A stretch of 14,732 nucleotides of DNA from Enterobacterales bacterium (GCA_900768635.1 CAAGDP010000143.1:1-14732); one strand, 5' to 3'; positions 1-7,097 are shown, counted from the first letter of the stretch. Notes: generated by a model from the letters alone, not told the origin. Made by a program: numbers and translations.

Positions 1-18
1 ATTTATAGTAAGTGACAT
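1..18 (-). CDS. 5' end of a leftward gene cut by the window edge (possibly flagellin)
   Basis: Only six codons are visible, reading MSLTIN from an ATG at 18. A strong Shine-Dalgarno (GGGAGG, complement of 26-31) sits 7 nt upstream, so a real start is likely. A 7-bp hairpin (43-49 with 55-61) lies just upstream in the presumed leader. Many flagellins begin with M-(S/A)-L-T-I-N, so flagellin is a reasonable guess, but six residues cannot establish identity and I see no clear sigma-28 promoter upstream. Confidence 0.4.
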
Positions 19-42
19 ATTTTTTCCTCCCGCCGGAATAAT

Positions 43-61
43 GCAGTAAAATCATTACTGC
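43..61 (-). other. Leader hairpin upstream of the left-edge gene
   Basis: GCAGTAA at 43-49 is the exact reverse complement of TTACTGC at 55-61, with a 5-nt loop. It lies about 12 nt upstream of the Shine-Dalgarno of the leftward gene starting at 18, so it would form in that gene's 5' leader. There is no T-tract after it, so it is more likely a stabilising or regulatory leader structure than a terminator. Confidence 0.4.
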
Positions 62-328
62 CATATTCACTGGTAAACCTGATTTCTGCAAAATGATGCT
101 TATTCTCTGATTATAACTTACATTTTGCGTTTAAATAGTGATATTTTTATGCTTACTACATTTGTATGCTGTATCATTCTTATCAACAAAAATTTTGATT
201 GAGCCAAAATTTTGGTAGAACCAGATTTTTTTCTAATCAGAGATTAAAATTTGAAAAAGTTCCCGTAGAATTACTTTCAGGCTGATATAATCTCTTTGTT
301 AACAATTATTTATCTTTTAGTCTGATCT
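62..328. other. Non-coding divergent spacer upstream of umuC
   Basis: With the leader at 19-61 this forms a 310-bp gene-free stretch between the left-edge gene and umuC. It is AT-rich. It holds a -10-like ATTATA (110-115, reading TATAAT leftward) that could serve the left-edge gene, two adjacent AT palindromes (187-197 and 204-215), and an extended -10 for umuC (283-291). I found no CTG-N10-CAG LexA box, no umuD-like reading frame and no RNA gene. Confidence 0.5.
283..291 (+). promoter_or_regulatory. Extended -10 promoter element for umuC
   Basis: TGATATAAT matches the extended -10 form TGnTATAAT exactly, about 38 nt before the umuC start. No good -35 hexamer lies 16-18 bp upstream, which is usual for extended -10 promoters. 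No LexA operator overlaps it. Confidence 0.45.
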
Positions 329-1603
329 ATGTCCAGAATAATCGGTTTAGCCGACTGTAATAATTTTTTTGTATCCTGCGAAAAAGTATTCAGACCCGAT
401 CTCAGTTGCCAACCGGTAATAGTATTATCCAATAATGACGGTTGCGTAATATCCCGCTCTGCTGAAGTCAAGGCTTTAGGGATCCCCATGGGCATTCCTC
501 TGTTTAAAATCACCCGGGAGATAGAAAAACATCGCATTGCCATCTTCTCTTCCAATTTCCCTTTATACGGCGATATGTCAAACCGTGTTATGCACACAAT
601 CAAAATGTTCTGTCCGGACATGGAGCAGTATTCCATAGATGAAGCATTTTTTGATCTTACCACCCAGCCGGAGTTTACGGCCAATCTGAAAACCAATGGA
701 CTGCTTCTCAGAAACTACATTTTACGCTCTACCGGAATTCCGGTAAGTATTGCTTTTGCACCAACCAAGACTCTTGCCAAAATCGGCAACTACTATGTTA
801 AGAAGCATCCTCTTATGAACGGAGTTATAGATCTGACAAATCCGGATGATCAGAAGAAAATGCTTCACATCTGCCCGGTGGAGGAGATCTGGGGTATTGG
901 TAAGAATCTTTCGGAGAAGCTGCTGCAGCTTAAAGTCAGAACTGCTGCGGATTTGGCTTACGGAGACTTCGGATATTTCAGTAAAAAATTCGGGATAAAT
1001 ATGGAGCGCATTATTTATGAGCTCAATGGCAGTCCCTGCTATGACTTTGCCGAATTTCCTGCACCCCGGAAACAAATTATGGATTCATCAACTCTGGGAA
1101 AATCTACCGACAATCCGGTAATAATCTGTGAATCCATATGCAATCACATTGCCCAGGCTGCTGAAAATCTGCGGCGCAGCAATCAGGTGTCATCCTGTCT
1201 AACAATATTTTTCCGGGGAAATTTGTATAAATCCGGGGAAAAATTTCAATGTGTAAATGAGTCTGTGGCTTTTGATACCCCCACCTCAGATACCCGGCAA
1301 TTACTAAAAGCCGGTACCGCTATTTTTGCCCGTTTCTACCAGAAAGGCAGTATCATCAGTAAAACCGGAATTATTCTCAGCGGACTTACATCGGCAGATG
1401 CTGTTCAAACCAATCTTTTTGAGCAGGATAGCATTGACCCCCGACGCCGGGCACTGATGGAGGTTATGGATCGGATAAACAATGAAAAAAAAGGAAAAGC
1501 ATTTCTGCTAGCTCAGGGGGTAAAAAACCTCTGGAAATCCTCCCGGCAACATGTTTCACCCTGCTATACCACCAGGTGGCAGGACATCATGCATGTAAAA
1601 TAA
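329..1603 (+). CDS. umuC: UmuC-type Y-family DNA polymerase (Pol V catalytic subunit)
   Basis: Error-prone translesion polymerase subunit of the UmuC branch of the Y family. The 424 residues match the family's usual length of about 420. The N-terminus carries the palm motif with catalytic Asp9 (LADCNNFF), and the second acidic pair is Asp104-Glu105 in YSIDEAFFD. A helix-hairpin-helix-like stretch (EEIWGIGKNLSEKL) follows near residues 185-200. QTNLF at 360-364 is a sliding-clamp binding motif at the position expected for UmuC, and the C-terminal YTTRW...HVK block is the typical UmuC tail. No umuD is encoded immediately upstream, and the Shine-Dalgarno is weak. The gene converges on the DeoR-family gene, leaving only 10 nt between stop codons and no obvious terminator. 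The family call is firm. Whether it works with a UmuD elsewhere is unknown. Confidence 0.95.
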   Translation: MSRIIGLADCNNFFVSCEKVFRPDLSCQPVIVLSNNDGCVISRSAEVKALGIPMGIPLFKITREIEKHRIAIFSSNFPLYGDMSNRVMHTIKMFCPDMEQYSIDEAFFDLTTQPEFTANLKTNGLLLRNYILRSTGIPVSIAFAPTKTLAKIGNYYVKKHPLMNGVIDLTNPDDQKKMLHICPVEEIWGIGKNLSEKLLQLKVRTAADLAYGDFGYFSKKFGINMERIIYELNGSPCYDFAEFPAPRKQIMDSSTLGKSTDNPVIICESICNHIAQAAENLRRSNQVSSCLTIFFRGNLYKSGEKFQCVNESVAFDTPTSDTRQLLKAGTAIFARFYQKGSIISKTGIILSGLTSADAVQTNLFEQDSIDPRRRALMEVMDRINNEKKGKAFLLAQGVKNLWKSSRQHVSPCYTTRWQDIMHVK

Positions 1604-1613
1604 AGGGATCAGC

Positions 1614-2408
1614 TTAATCCGCCACAATTATTTCTGTTCCTGCAGATAAAATAGCATTTAATAAATCTTTGTCATCCACCGGTTGATCCGTAACCAGTCT
1701 TGTAATATTTTTCCAGTACCCAAATAAATTAACTGCCCGCTGATTAAATTTGGAATGATCGGCAATAACTGAAACATTTGTTGATCGATCGATCATGGTA
1801 CGGTAACTTTCGCCAATGTCATAATCTGCATTACTGATCCCTTCGGGCGTTAACCCGGAAGCTCCCAGAATTACCTGATTAGCATAAACATGGTGGAAAT
1901 ACTCCACTGTTTCCGGGCCGTAAACACTTTTTTCATCATCAGAATAAAGACCGGGGGCAAGATGAACCTTATTAGTGGTAACATTGGCAAGCGCAGAAGC
2001 AATGGGAATGGAATCCGTGAAAACAGTTAAATTCTGCCTGGTATTTGCCAGAAACTGGGAGAACTTATAAGTGGTAGATCCACTTCCCAGGATCAGCACA
2101 TCACCATTATTAATAAACTCACACATTTTTAATGCGATATGTTCCCGCTCATTGGAGTACAGCCGATTTCTTTCCAAAATGGCTGGTTCCTGACTTAAAG
2201 AGCGGGCTGCTCCTCCATATGTTCTACTGATAAGACCCATGGAAGATAATTCATCCAGATCCCGTCTAATGGTTTCTGTTGTGACATTGAACTTCTGGGC
2301 AAGCTCGGAAACTCGTATGGCCGGATGGGAAATAAGTTCAGATAAAATCTTTTTTTGTCTTGCGGATTTTGAAAGCTTTCCCAATGATTCTGCTTCATTA
2401 TTTTCCAT
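1614..2408 (-). CDS. DeoR-family transcriptional regulator
   Basis: DNA-binding regulator of 264 residues. Residues 15-70 form the DeoR-type winged helix-turn-helix (RQKKIL...FNVTTETIRRDLDEL...YGGA). The rest is the DeoR C-terminal sensor domain, an isomerase-like fold that usually binds phosphorylated metabolites, with GSGSTTY at 108-114, GASGLTPEGIS near 182-192 and ADHSKF at 216-221. An upstream in-frame ATG at 2441 would add 11 residues, but the ATG at 2408 has a strong Shine-Dalgarno (AGGAGA, complement of 2413-2418) at ideal spacing and gives a normal family N-terminus, so I prefer it. The gene lies downstream of the ABC importer operon on the same strand but beyond that operon's terminator, so it probably has its own promoter. 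Deo-like operators in the neighbouring control regions make it the likely regulator of the amine cluster. That link is inferred. Confidence 0.9.
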   Translation of the reverse strand: MENNEAESLGKLSKSARQKKILSELISHPAIRVSELAQKFNVTTETIRRDLDELSSMGLISRTYGGAARSLSQEPAILERNRLYSNEREHIALKMCEFINNGDVLILGSGSTTYKFSQFLANTRQNLTVFTDSIPIASALANVTTNKVHLAPGLYSDDEKSVYGPETVEYFHHVYANQVILGASGLTPEGISNADYDIGESYRTMIDRSTNVSVIADHSKFNQRAVNLFGYWKNITRLVTDQPVDDKDLLNAILSAGTEIIVAD

Positions 2409-2605
2409 ATTATCTCCTAATATCAGAACATGGCCCCACAACCTCTGGTAACCATGAATACATGATAATCAAAATCCTTCCAAAAAAGCACCATTTGACT
2501 CACACTGAACGCATACTGATCATTACTGATTTTTCGGAGTAGGGTAAATTTCGAAAAAATGAAAAAAGATCAGAACCCATCCTGAAACGAAACGGTTCTT
2601 TACTG

Positions 2606-2637
2606 AATAAAACTTCAGATCCCGGTGAGATCTGAAG
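2606..2637 (-). terminator. Rho-independent terminator of the ABC importer operon
   Basis: Read leftward, the 9-bp stem CTTCAGATC/GATCTGAAG (2629-2637 with 2613-2621) encloses a 7-nt loop and is followed by TTTTATTC. It lies 24 nt past the stop codon of the last permease gene and separates the importer from the DeoR-family gene. Confidence 0.85.
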
Positions 2638-2660
2638 CTTTATAACAGAAGAGCTTACTG

Positions 2661-3464
2661 CTAATCCTTGTGATGACGACGTTTAACAAGAGTACTGATA
2701 ATACCGCCGATAATCATAATACCTGCTGCGCCTATGGTACTCATAGTACCCAAAGTTGGAACCATCGGCGAATAACCTGCAACCATCTTACTAAACAGCC
2801 ATTTTGGAACTGTGTTGTCCACACCGGTACTGTACAGAGACAGCGGGAAATTTCCCCAGGAGAGAAGGAAGGCAAAGAGCAGGCCCGACCAGATCCCCGG
2901 CCATAATACCGGAATGGTCACCTTAGTTAAAATCTGCCATCTTGAAGCTCCCAGATCCCGGGCAGCATCTTCCAGAGCCGGATCAAAACCATATACCTGA
3001 ATGGCAATAACCAGAGTTACCACCGGGGTGATCCATACCAGATGGGCAAACACTGCAGTTACCCAAGACAACTGAATACCCAGAGCATTAAACCAGAGCA
3101 GTAATGCCAGACCAAGCACCGGCTGCGGGAAAAACACCGGAAGTAAAATAATTTTCTGAAACAGTTTTCTTCCGGACCAGTCAAATCTGGAAAATGCCAG
3201 AGCTCCGCAAAATGCAATTACAGTACTGATAATTGTCACCACAACTGCTATAAGTACCGAGTTGGAAACAAGAGAGCTGATTTCCATGGAATTAAAAGTC
3301 TTTGACCACCATTCTGCCGACCAGACCTTAATAGGAAACATAAAATAGCGGGATTTGGAGAATGAAGACAAAGCATCACACAATACCGGCAGATATATGA
3401 ATAACAATACTGTTATTGTCCATACCCAGAGAAATACGTGATTTGTTCTTTCTGATCTAGACAT
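2661..3464 (-). CDS. ABC transporter permease, PotC-like (polyamine/opine family)
   Basis: Inner-membrane permease of 267 residues with about six hydrophobic segments. The cytoplasmic coupling (EAA) loop reads AARDLGASRWQI...IPVLWPGI in the C-terminal half, where the ATPase docks. Length, topology and operon position match the PotC half of spermidine/putrescine-type importers. The start at 3464 has a strong Shine-Dalgarno (AGGAGG, complement of 3470-3475), which overlaps the stop codon of the preceding permease gene, suggesting translational coupling. It is the last gene of a four-gene operon ending in a clear terminator. Substrate cannot be read from a permease alone; the divergent kinase and the PLP enzyme suggest a hydroxylated or otherwise charged amine rather than spermidine itself. 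Confidence 0.9.
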   Translation of the reverse strand: MSRSERTNHVFLWVWTITVLLFIYLPVLCDALSSFSKSRYFMFPIKVWSAEWWSKTFNSMEISSLVSNSVLIAVVVTIISTVIAFCGALAFSRFDWSGRKLFQKIILLPVFFPQPVLGLALLLWFNALGIQLSWVTAVFAHLVWITPVVTLVIAIQVYGFDPALEDAARDLGASRWQILTKVTIPVLWPGIWSGLLFAFLLSWGNFPLSLYSTGVDNTVPKWLFSKMVAGYSPMVPTLGTMSTIGAAGIMIIGGIISTLVKRRHHKD

Positions 3465-3473
3465 ATGAACCTC

Positions 3474-4355
3474 CTACTTACGACCTATAACTTTATCAAG
3501 ATCCAGCTTGGTAAATGCCCACATAGTCAGAGATCCGATAATAATTGTCAGTATTACCGCAAGAGCTGCGCCATGCGGCCAGTTCTGAGCATAGGTAAAT
3601 GCAATATCAATTTCATGGGTAATTACCATAACTGACTGTCCTCCCAGAACTTTAGCTTCCGACATGGCACCTGCAGCCAGAACAAAGGTAAGAAGCATAC
3701 CGATCATTATGCCGGGCATGGCCAGAGGAAGTTCCACCATCCGCCAGGTTTGAAAACGACTGCCTCCCAGATCCCGGGCTGCCTTGATAACATCCTGAGG
3801 AAGAAGAGATAAACCGAGAACTATAGGAAAAAGCATATAAGGAAGATAGGAATACACCAGACCGAAAAGAATAATCCCGGGAGTATACAGCACCTCCGGA
3901 GCATGACCGTTCATCATGGCTGCAATACCGTCCAGAACACCATGCTTGCAGAAAAACAGTACCCAGCCGTAAAGACGGACGTTTTCTGATACAAACAAAG
4001 GAAAGACAAATAAAATACTTACAATAGCCGAGGCTTTTTTTCCGAAAACCCGCACTAGAGCTATGGCCACCGGATAACAGATGGTTGCCAGCAATGCGGT
4101 GGTAAATAAAGCCAGAGCCAGAGACCATATATAGGATTTCCATTCACTGCCACTGAATATGGAGGAATAGTTTTCCATGGAAAAGGAGGTAAATGCACTA
4201 AAAGTTTTCGGCTCAGCAAAGGAAAATCCGATAACTGCAATCAGCGGAGCTAAAAAGCCTATGAGCAGAAGAGAATAAACCGGGATTGCACATTTGCCGC
4301 CGCTGGTTAGAAACAGACATTTCGTCTGCTCCTTAAGTTTTGTAAATATACTCAT
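3474..4355 (-). CDS. ABC transporter permease, PotB-like (polyamine/opine family)
   Basis: Second inner-membrane permease, 293 residues. An N-terminal cytoplasmic stretch of about 23 residues is followed by a first membrane helix (VYSLLLIGFLAPLIAV) and five further helices. The EAA coupling loop reads AARDLGGSRFQTW...LPLAMPGI. The periplasmic region after helix 1 (FSMENYSSIF...) is typical of PotB-type subunits. The start at 4355 has GGAGT (complement of 4363-4367) at 7-nt spacing, and this overlaps the stop codon of the ATPase gene. With the PotC-like protein it would form the heterodimeric channel. Confidence 0.9.
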   Translation of the reverse strand: MSIFTKLKEQTKCLFLTSGGKCAIPVYSLLLIGFLAPLIAVIGFSFAEPKTFSAFTSFSMENYSSIFSGSEWKSYIWSLALALFTTALLATICYPVAIALVRVFGKKASAIVSILFVFPLFVSENVRLYGWVLFFCKHGVLDGIAAMMNGHAPEVLYTPGIILFGLVYSYLPYMLFPIVLGLSLLPQDVIKAARDLGGSRFQTWRMVELPLAMPGIMIGMLLTFVLAAGAMSEAKVLGGQSVMVITHEIDIAFTYAQNWPHGAALAVILTIIIGSLTMWAFTKLDLDKVIGRK

Positions 4356-4360
4356 AATGA

Positions 4361-5473
4361 CTACTCCGTAACAAAAACTGCATCAGATTTATTCCAGCCA
4401 ACCTGAACCTTATCTCCCGCCTTAAGGTTCGGATAAAGTCCGCTTTCAGTTTCCACCTGAATAACTTTTTTATCAAAACGCAATTCCATCTGCTCTCTTG
4501 ACCCCAGATTAAATCTGTTTTCCAAAACACATTCAATTACATTATCCGGAGTCTGTGAGCACCGCTCATCCACAATAATCATCTTTTCCGGACGGATAAT
4601 AATATATCCCTCCAGATCCTTGCCATGAGGCTGAACTTTAAAGACCTTATTCGGAAGATCTGAAGATTCCCAGCCTCCTTCAGGTAACACTCTGATGGCA
4701 AAAATATTGGTGTCACCAATAAACTCGGCAACAAAGCGACTGTTAGGACGATTATAGATATCATCAGGGGTACCAACCTGAATAAGCTTTCCCTTACACA
4801 TAACGCCGATACGATCACTCATAACCATCGCTTCTTCCAGGGAATGAGTAATGTAAATAAAGGTTTTTCCTGACTTGCGATGTAATTCCTTTAACTCCTT
4901 TTCCAGAGTTTTACGCAGGCGGGCATCAATTGCTGACAACGGTTCATCAAACAGCAGGATTTCAGGATCATAGGCAAAGGCCCGGGCAATTGCCACACGC
5001 TGTCTTTCACCGCCTGAACACTTCATTACATTTTTATGATAGTAATTATCCGGAAGACGAACCATCTGCATGAGCTCGGTAACCCGCTTTTCAATTTCAT
5101 CATGACTTGCACCTCTGACTTTCATCGGGAAACCGATATTCTGAGAAACAGACATATGAGGAAACAGTGCCAAAAACTGAAACACCATACAGGTTGGACG
5201 CTTATCCGGAGGAAGCGCTGAAATACTTTCTCCCTTTAAAACAATATCACCATCTGTAGGCTGATCCATACCTGCCAGCATTTTCAACAAAGTTGTTTTG
5301 CCGCATCCAGAAGGTCCGACAATAGTAAAAAATTCATTTTTCTTAATACGTAAGTTGATATCATGGTTTGCTTCAAATGTACCAAACTTTCTGTGAACAT
5401 GGATAAGATCAAGCAAAGTATCACTGTTACTTATCGTTTCCTTAATCTTTTTTTGTTCGTTAACTTCTTTCAT
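4361..5473 (-). CDS. ABC transporter ATP-binding protein, PotA-like
   Basis: Cytoplasmic ATPase that powers the importer, 370 residues. Walker A is GPSGCGKTT (53-61), the Q-loop Gln is residue 99, Walker B with catalytic Glu is ILLFDEP (172-178, E177), and the switch His is 210 (YITHSLEEA). The signature motif is CSGGE (152-156) rather than the commoner LSGGQ. Residues from about 260 to 370 look like the C-terminal TOBE-type regulatory/substrate-sensing domain of the PotA/MalK class. The Shine-Dalgarno is AAGGTGG (complement of 5478-5484). An 84-bp gap holding a hairpin separates it from the binding-protein gene. The role is clear; the substrate is not. Confidence 0.93.
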   Translation of the reverse strand: MKEVNEQKKIKETISNSDTLLDLIHVHRKFGTFEANHDINLRIKKNEFFTIVGPSGCGKTTLLKMLAGMDQPTDGDIVLKGESISALPPDKRPTCMVFQFLALFPHMSVSQNIGFPMKVRGASHDEIEKRVTELMQMVRLPDNYYHKNVMKCSGGERQRVAIARAFAYDPEILLFDEPLSAIDARLRKTLEKELKELHRKSGKTFIYITHSLEEAMVMSDRIGVMCKGKLIQVGTPDDIYNRPNSRFVAEFIGDTNIFAIRVLPEGGWESSDLPNKVFKVQPHGKDLEGYIIIRPEKMIIVDERCSQTPDNVIECVLENRFNLGSREQMELRFDKKVIQVETESGLYPNLKAGDKVQVGWNKSDAVFVTE

Positions 5474-5497
5474 AAAACCACCTTACTTATTACTTAT

Positions 5498-5519
5498 AGG
5501 AGCCCTCAATCAGGCTCCT
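5498..5519 (-). other. Intra-operon hairpin between binding protein and ATPase genes
   Basis: AGGAGCC (5498-5504) and GGCTCCT (5513-5519) are exact reverse complements, giving a 7-bp GC-rich stem with an 8-nt loop. On the leftward transcript it is followed by ATAAGTAATAAG with no U-tract, so it is a poor terminator. In this position such hairpins typically protect the 3' end of the binding-protein message, giving more binding protein than membrane components. That function is inferred from position. Confidence 0.55.
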
Positions 5520-5557
5520 GAATTATCATTATTATTTTTAATCAGATATGTTGTTGA

Positions 5558-6676
5558 TTATCTCTGACGCTTGGCTTCGGTCATAAGCTCCAGTGCCTTG
5601 TCATAATCAGGAACAATATCGTATGCCACAGAGCGGGACATTTCCTCTTCCAGAGAATCCCACTGGAGAGCATCCAGATCCTCCTTGCTGAAGAGCTTAA
5701 AGCAATCCGGATTACCCATCTGTGCAACAGGGTTGAAGGTACCCTCGGCAAAAGCCACCTGCTTGGCAACCTCAGGACGCTGTACATACTTCAGAAAATC
5801 TTCGGCAAGAGGTGTAGGAGTCGGATTATTTACAAGAGAAGTTACCTCAACCCACATGGCAGCCCCCTTTAACGGGGAAATTGCACGAATATTACTGAAA
5901 CCTTCAGCCCGGGCCAGAGATGCGGTATAAGTACCTCCGGAGATATAACTGGTGATCTCACCGGAAACAATGGCCTGATTTAAGGTGGCAATATCACTTA
6001 CCATTTTGGCACCCTTAAATATTCTGCGGGCGGTTTCTCCGAACTTTTCCAGTTCTTCAGGGGTATGCTCACGGTACGGTTCAATGCCGGCAATGGCGAA
6101 AATATCGTACACATTCCAGTCATCGGATTCCTGAATACCGTACTTGCCTTCCATACTCTTGTCATTCCACAAATCCCAGCCCACTTCTTCTGCGGTCTTG
6201 CGACTGATCTTGTCGGTATCAACTACAAAGTTAAAAGGTCCGAAACGCTGTGCCATACCAATTAACTGGCCGTCATCACTCATAGCCCAGCTGTATGGAG
6301 GTTTAAAGGTCGGAAGCATCTTTTCATAAAACGGTTCAAATTCGCTCTTGTTAAGAGGCTTGATTAAACCCTGAGGGAACAGAATTTTTCTAGCCCAGGG
6401 ATTATTAACGTTGATCAAATCCCAGATTTTGTTTTCACCGGCACGCAATCTGTTGATCATGGTAGGGTCGTTAGTGGCTGATTCTGCTTTTACAGTTGCA
6501 CCCATAAGCTCACGATAAGGATCTAAGACTTCTGCAGAGTTATACCCTTCCCAGCAGAGAATATTCAATTCCTTTTCCCGGGAACCGGCAAAAGCTGATG
6601 ATGAAGAAAGAACAGCTGAGGCAGCAGCTCCGGCACCCATCATTTTTAATACAGAACGTCTACTTAGTTCATTCAT
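5558..6676 (-). CDS. Tat-signal-bearing ABC substrate-binding protein, PotD-like
   Basis: Periplasmic binding protein of 372 residues for the polyamine/opine-type importer encoded just downstream. The N-terminus carries a twin-arginine signal: SRRSVLK at residues 5-11, an alanine-rich hydrophobic stretch (12-27), and AFA at 28-30, predicting cleavage before Gly31. The mature protein starts ELNILCWEGYNSAEVLDPY, the usual opening of PotD-class binding proteins. PotD itself is normally Sec-exported, so a Tat signal suggests folding before export or a bound cofactor or ligand. tatABC lies in the divergent operon. The start at 6676 has GGAGA (complement of 6684-6688) at 7-nt spacing. An operator-like TTACAACA (6695-6702) sits immediately upstream of this Shine-Dalgarno. 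The exact ligand is unknown; a charged amino alcohol such as hydroxylysine is a hypothesis from context. Confidence 0.92.
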   Translation of the reverse strand: MNELSRRSVLKMMGAGAAASAVLSSSSAFAGSREKELNILCWEGYNSAEVLDPYRELMGATVKAESATNDPTMINRLRAGENKIWDLINVNNPWARKILFPQGLIKPLNKSEFEPFYEKMLPTFKPPYSWAMSDDGQLIGMAQRFGPFNFVVDTDKISRKTAEEVGWDLWNDKSMEGKYGIQESDDWNVYDIFAIAGIEPYREHTPEELEKFGETARRIFKGAKMVSDIATLNQAIVSGEITSYISGGTYTASLARAEGFSNIRAISPLKGAAMWVEVTSLVNNPTPTPLAEDFLKYVQRPEVAKQVAFAEGTFNPVAQMGNPDCFKLFSKEDLDALQWDSLEEEMSRSVAYDIVPDYDKALELMTEAKRQR

Positions 6677-6694
6677 AGATTTATCTCCAAATTG

Positions 6695-6702
6695 TTACAA
6701 CA
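6695..6702 (-). promoter_or_regulatory. Operator half-site upstream of the binding-protein gene
   Basis: TTACAACA, identical to one arm of the perfect palindrome at 10453-10468. It lies 6 bp upstream of the binding-protein Shine-Dalgarno, so a bound protein there would block either transcription or initiation. The second arm is poorly conserved (9 of 16 positions over the full site). Confidence 0.4.
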
Positions 6703-6727
6703 TACAAATAAGCAGTTTGATTTGCGC

Positions 6728-6758
6728 TTAAACAAGTACGTCTTCAATTCTTGTTTAA
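6728..6758. repeat. 9-bp inverted repeat in the importer promoter region
   Basis: TTAAACAAG (6728-6736) and CTTGTTTAA (6750-6758) are perfect reverse complements separated by 13 nt, centre-to-centre 22 bp, or two helical turns. This fits either a dimeric operator or an RNA hairpin in the importer 5' leader. It does not match the TGTTGTAA motif, so a second regulator is possible. Confidence 0.5.
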
Positions 6759-6799
6759 ATTTACGATACTCCAAAATATGGAACAAAACAACAATTATT

Positions 6800-6836
6800 T
6801 TTGGTATTTGCAACATTAGATTTTGGCATTACAACA
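6800..6836. promoter_or_regulatory. Tandem DeoR-type operator-like sites
   Basis: Two direct repeats related to the 10453-10468 palindrome. The first (6800-6815, TTTGGTATTTGCAACA) matches it at 12 of 16 positions. The second (6821-6836, TTTTGGCATTACAACA) matches at 13 of 16, with a perfect TTACAACA arm. Start-to-start spacing is 21 bp, about two helical turns, so two regulator dimers could sit on the same face of the DNA. They lie between the divergent importer and kinase operons. Confidence 0.5.
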
Positions 6837-6996
6837 TTATTTATCCAAAAGAGTGCAATTCTGCCCCAAAACAAAAATTCATCCCTCTTTTAGTGCGTTT
6901 TTCCTGTATTTAAGGGATATATTCATAAGAATCAAGTTATTAAAATTGTCTTTATAAAATCAGTAAATGGCATATATTCACAGTAGGCTTGTTTTA

Positions 6997-7018
6997 AAAT
7001 TTGGATACGATCACAAAA
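6997..7018. promoter_or_regulatory. CRP-like site upstream of the kinase gene
   Basis: AAATTTGGATACGATCACAAAA contains a perfect right half GATCACA of the cAMP-CRP consensus and a weaker left half, 13 of 22 positions in all. It lies about 80-100 bp upstream of the kinase start. Catabolite control would suit a nutrient-scavenging operon, but the left half is poor. Confidence 0.3.
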
Positions 7019-7039
7019 ATTTGCACACTTTTTGCAGAA

Positions 7040-7047
7040 GTACAACA
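7040..7047 (+). promoter_or_regulatory. Operator-like half-site upstream of the kinase gene
   Basis: GTACAACA differs at one position from the TTACAACA arm of the palindrome at 10453-10468 and is followed by further ACAACA units (to 7057). It sits 40 bp upstream of the kinase Shine-Dalgarno. It is weaker than the other copies and is included because it would bring the third transcription unit under the same regulator. Confidence 0.3.
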
Positions 7048-7097
7048 AAACAACAACATTGTCCGGAAAGACATATAAAAAATTGCAAGGAGTCGTT

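Larger units (their letters stand above)
6677..7097. other. Divergent control region between importer and kinase operons
   Basis: A 421-bp AT-rich gene-free region serving both directions. It holds a TTACAACA octamer next to the importer Shine-Dalgarno (6695-6702), a 9-bp inverted repeat (6728-6758), two operator-like repeats 21 bp apart (6800-6815, 6821-6836), several TTTTGG/CCAAAA hexamers between 6771 and 6871, a CRP-like site (6997-7018), and operator-like GTACAACA close to the kinase start (7040-7047). A convincing -35/-10 pair could not be chosen for either operon. Confidence 0.6.

Noticed and set aside
310..1075. Leftward reading frames inside umuC
   Set aside because: They overlap a well-supported polymerase gene, lack ribosome sites and resemble no family.
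2409..2441. Upstream ATG at 2441 for the DeoR-family regulator
   Set aside because: The ATG at 2408 has a strong Shine-Dalgarno and gives the normal family N-terminus.
6799..6839. Sigma-54 promoter (TTGGCA...)
   Set aside because: TTGGCA occurs but the required TGC element at the right spacing does not, and the region is better explained as operator-like repeats.
7032..7097. TTG start at 7032 for the kinase
   Set aside because: It adds 22 residues with no ribosome site and runs over the operator-like sequence at 7040; the ATG at 7098 has AAGGAG at good spacing.
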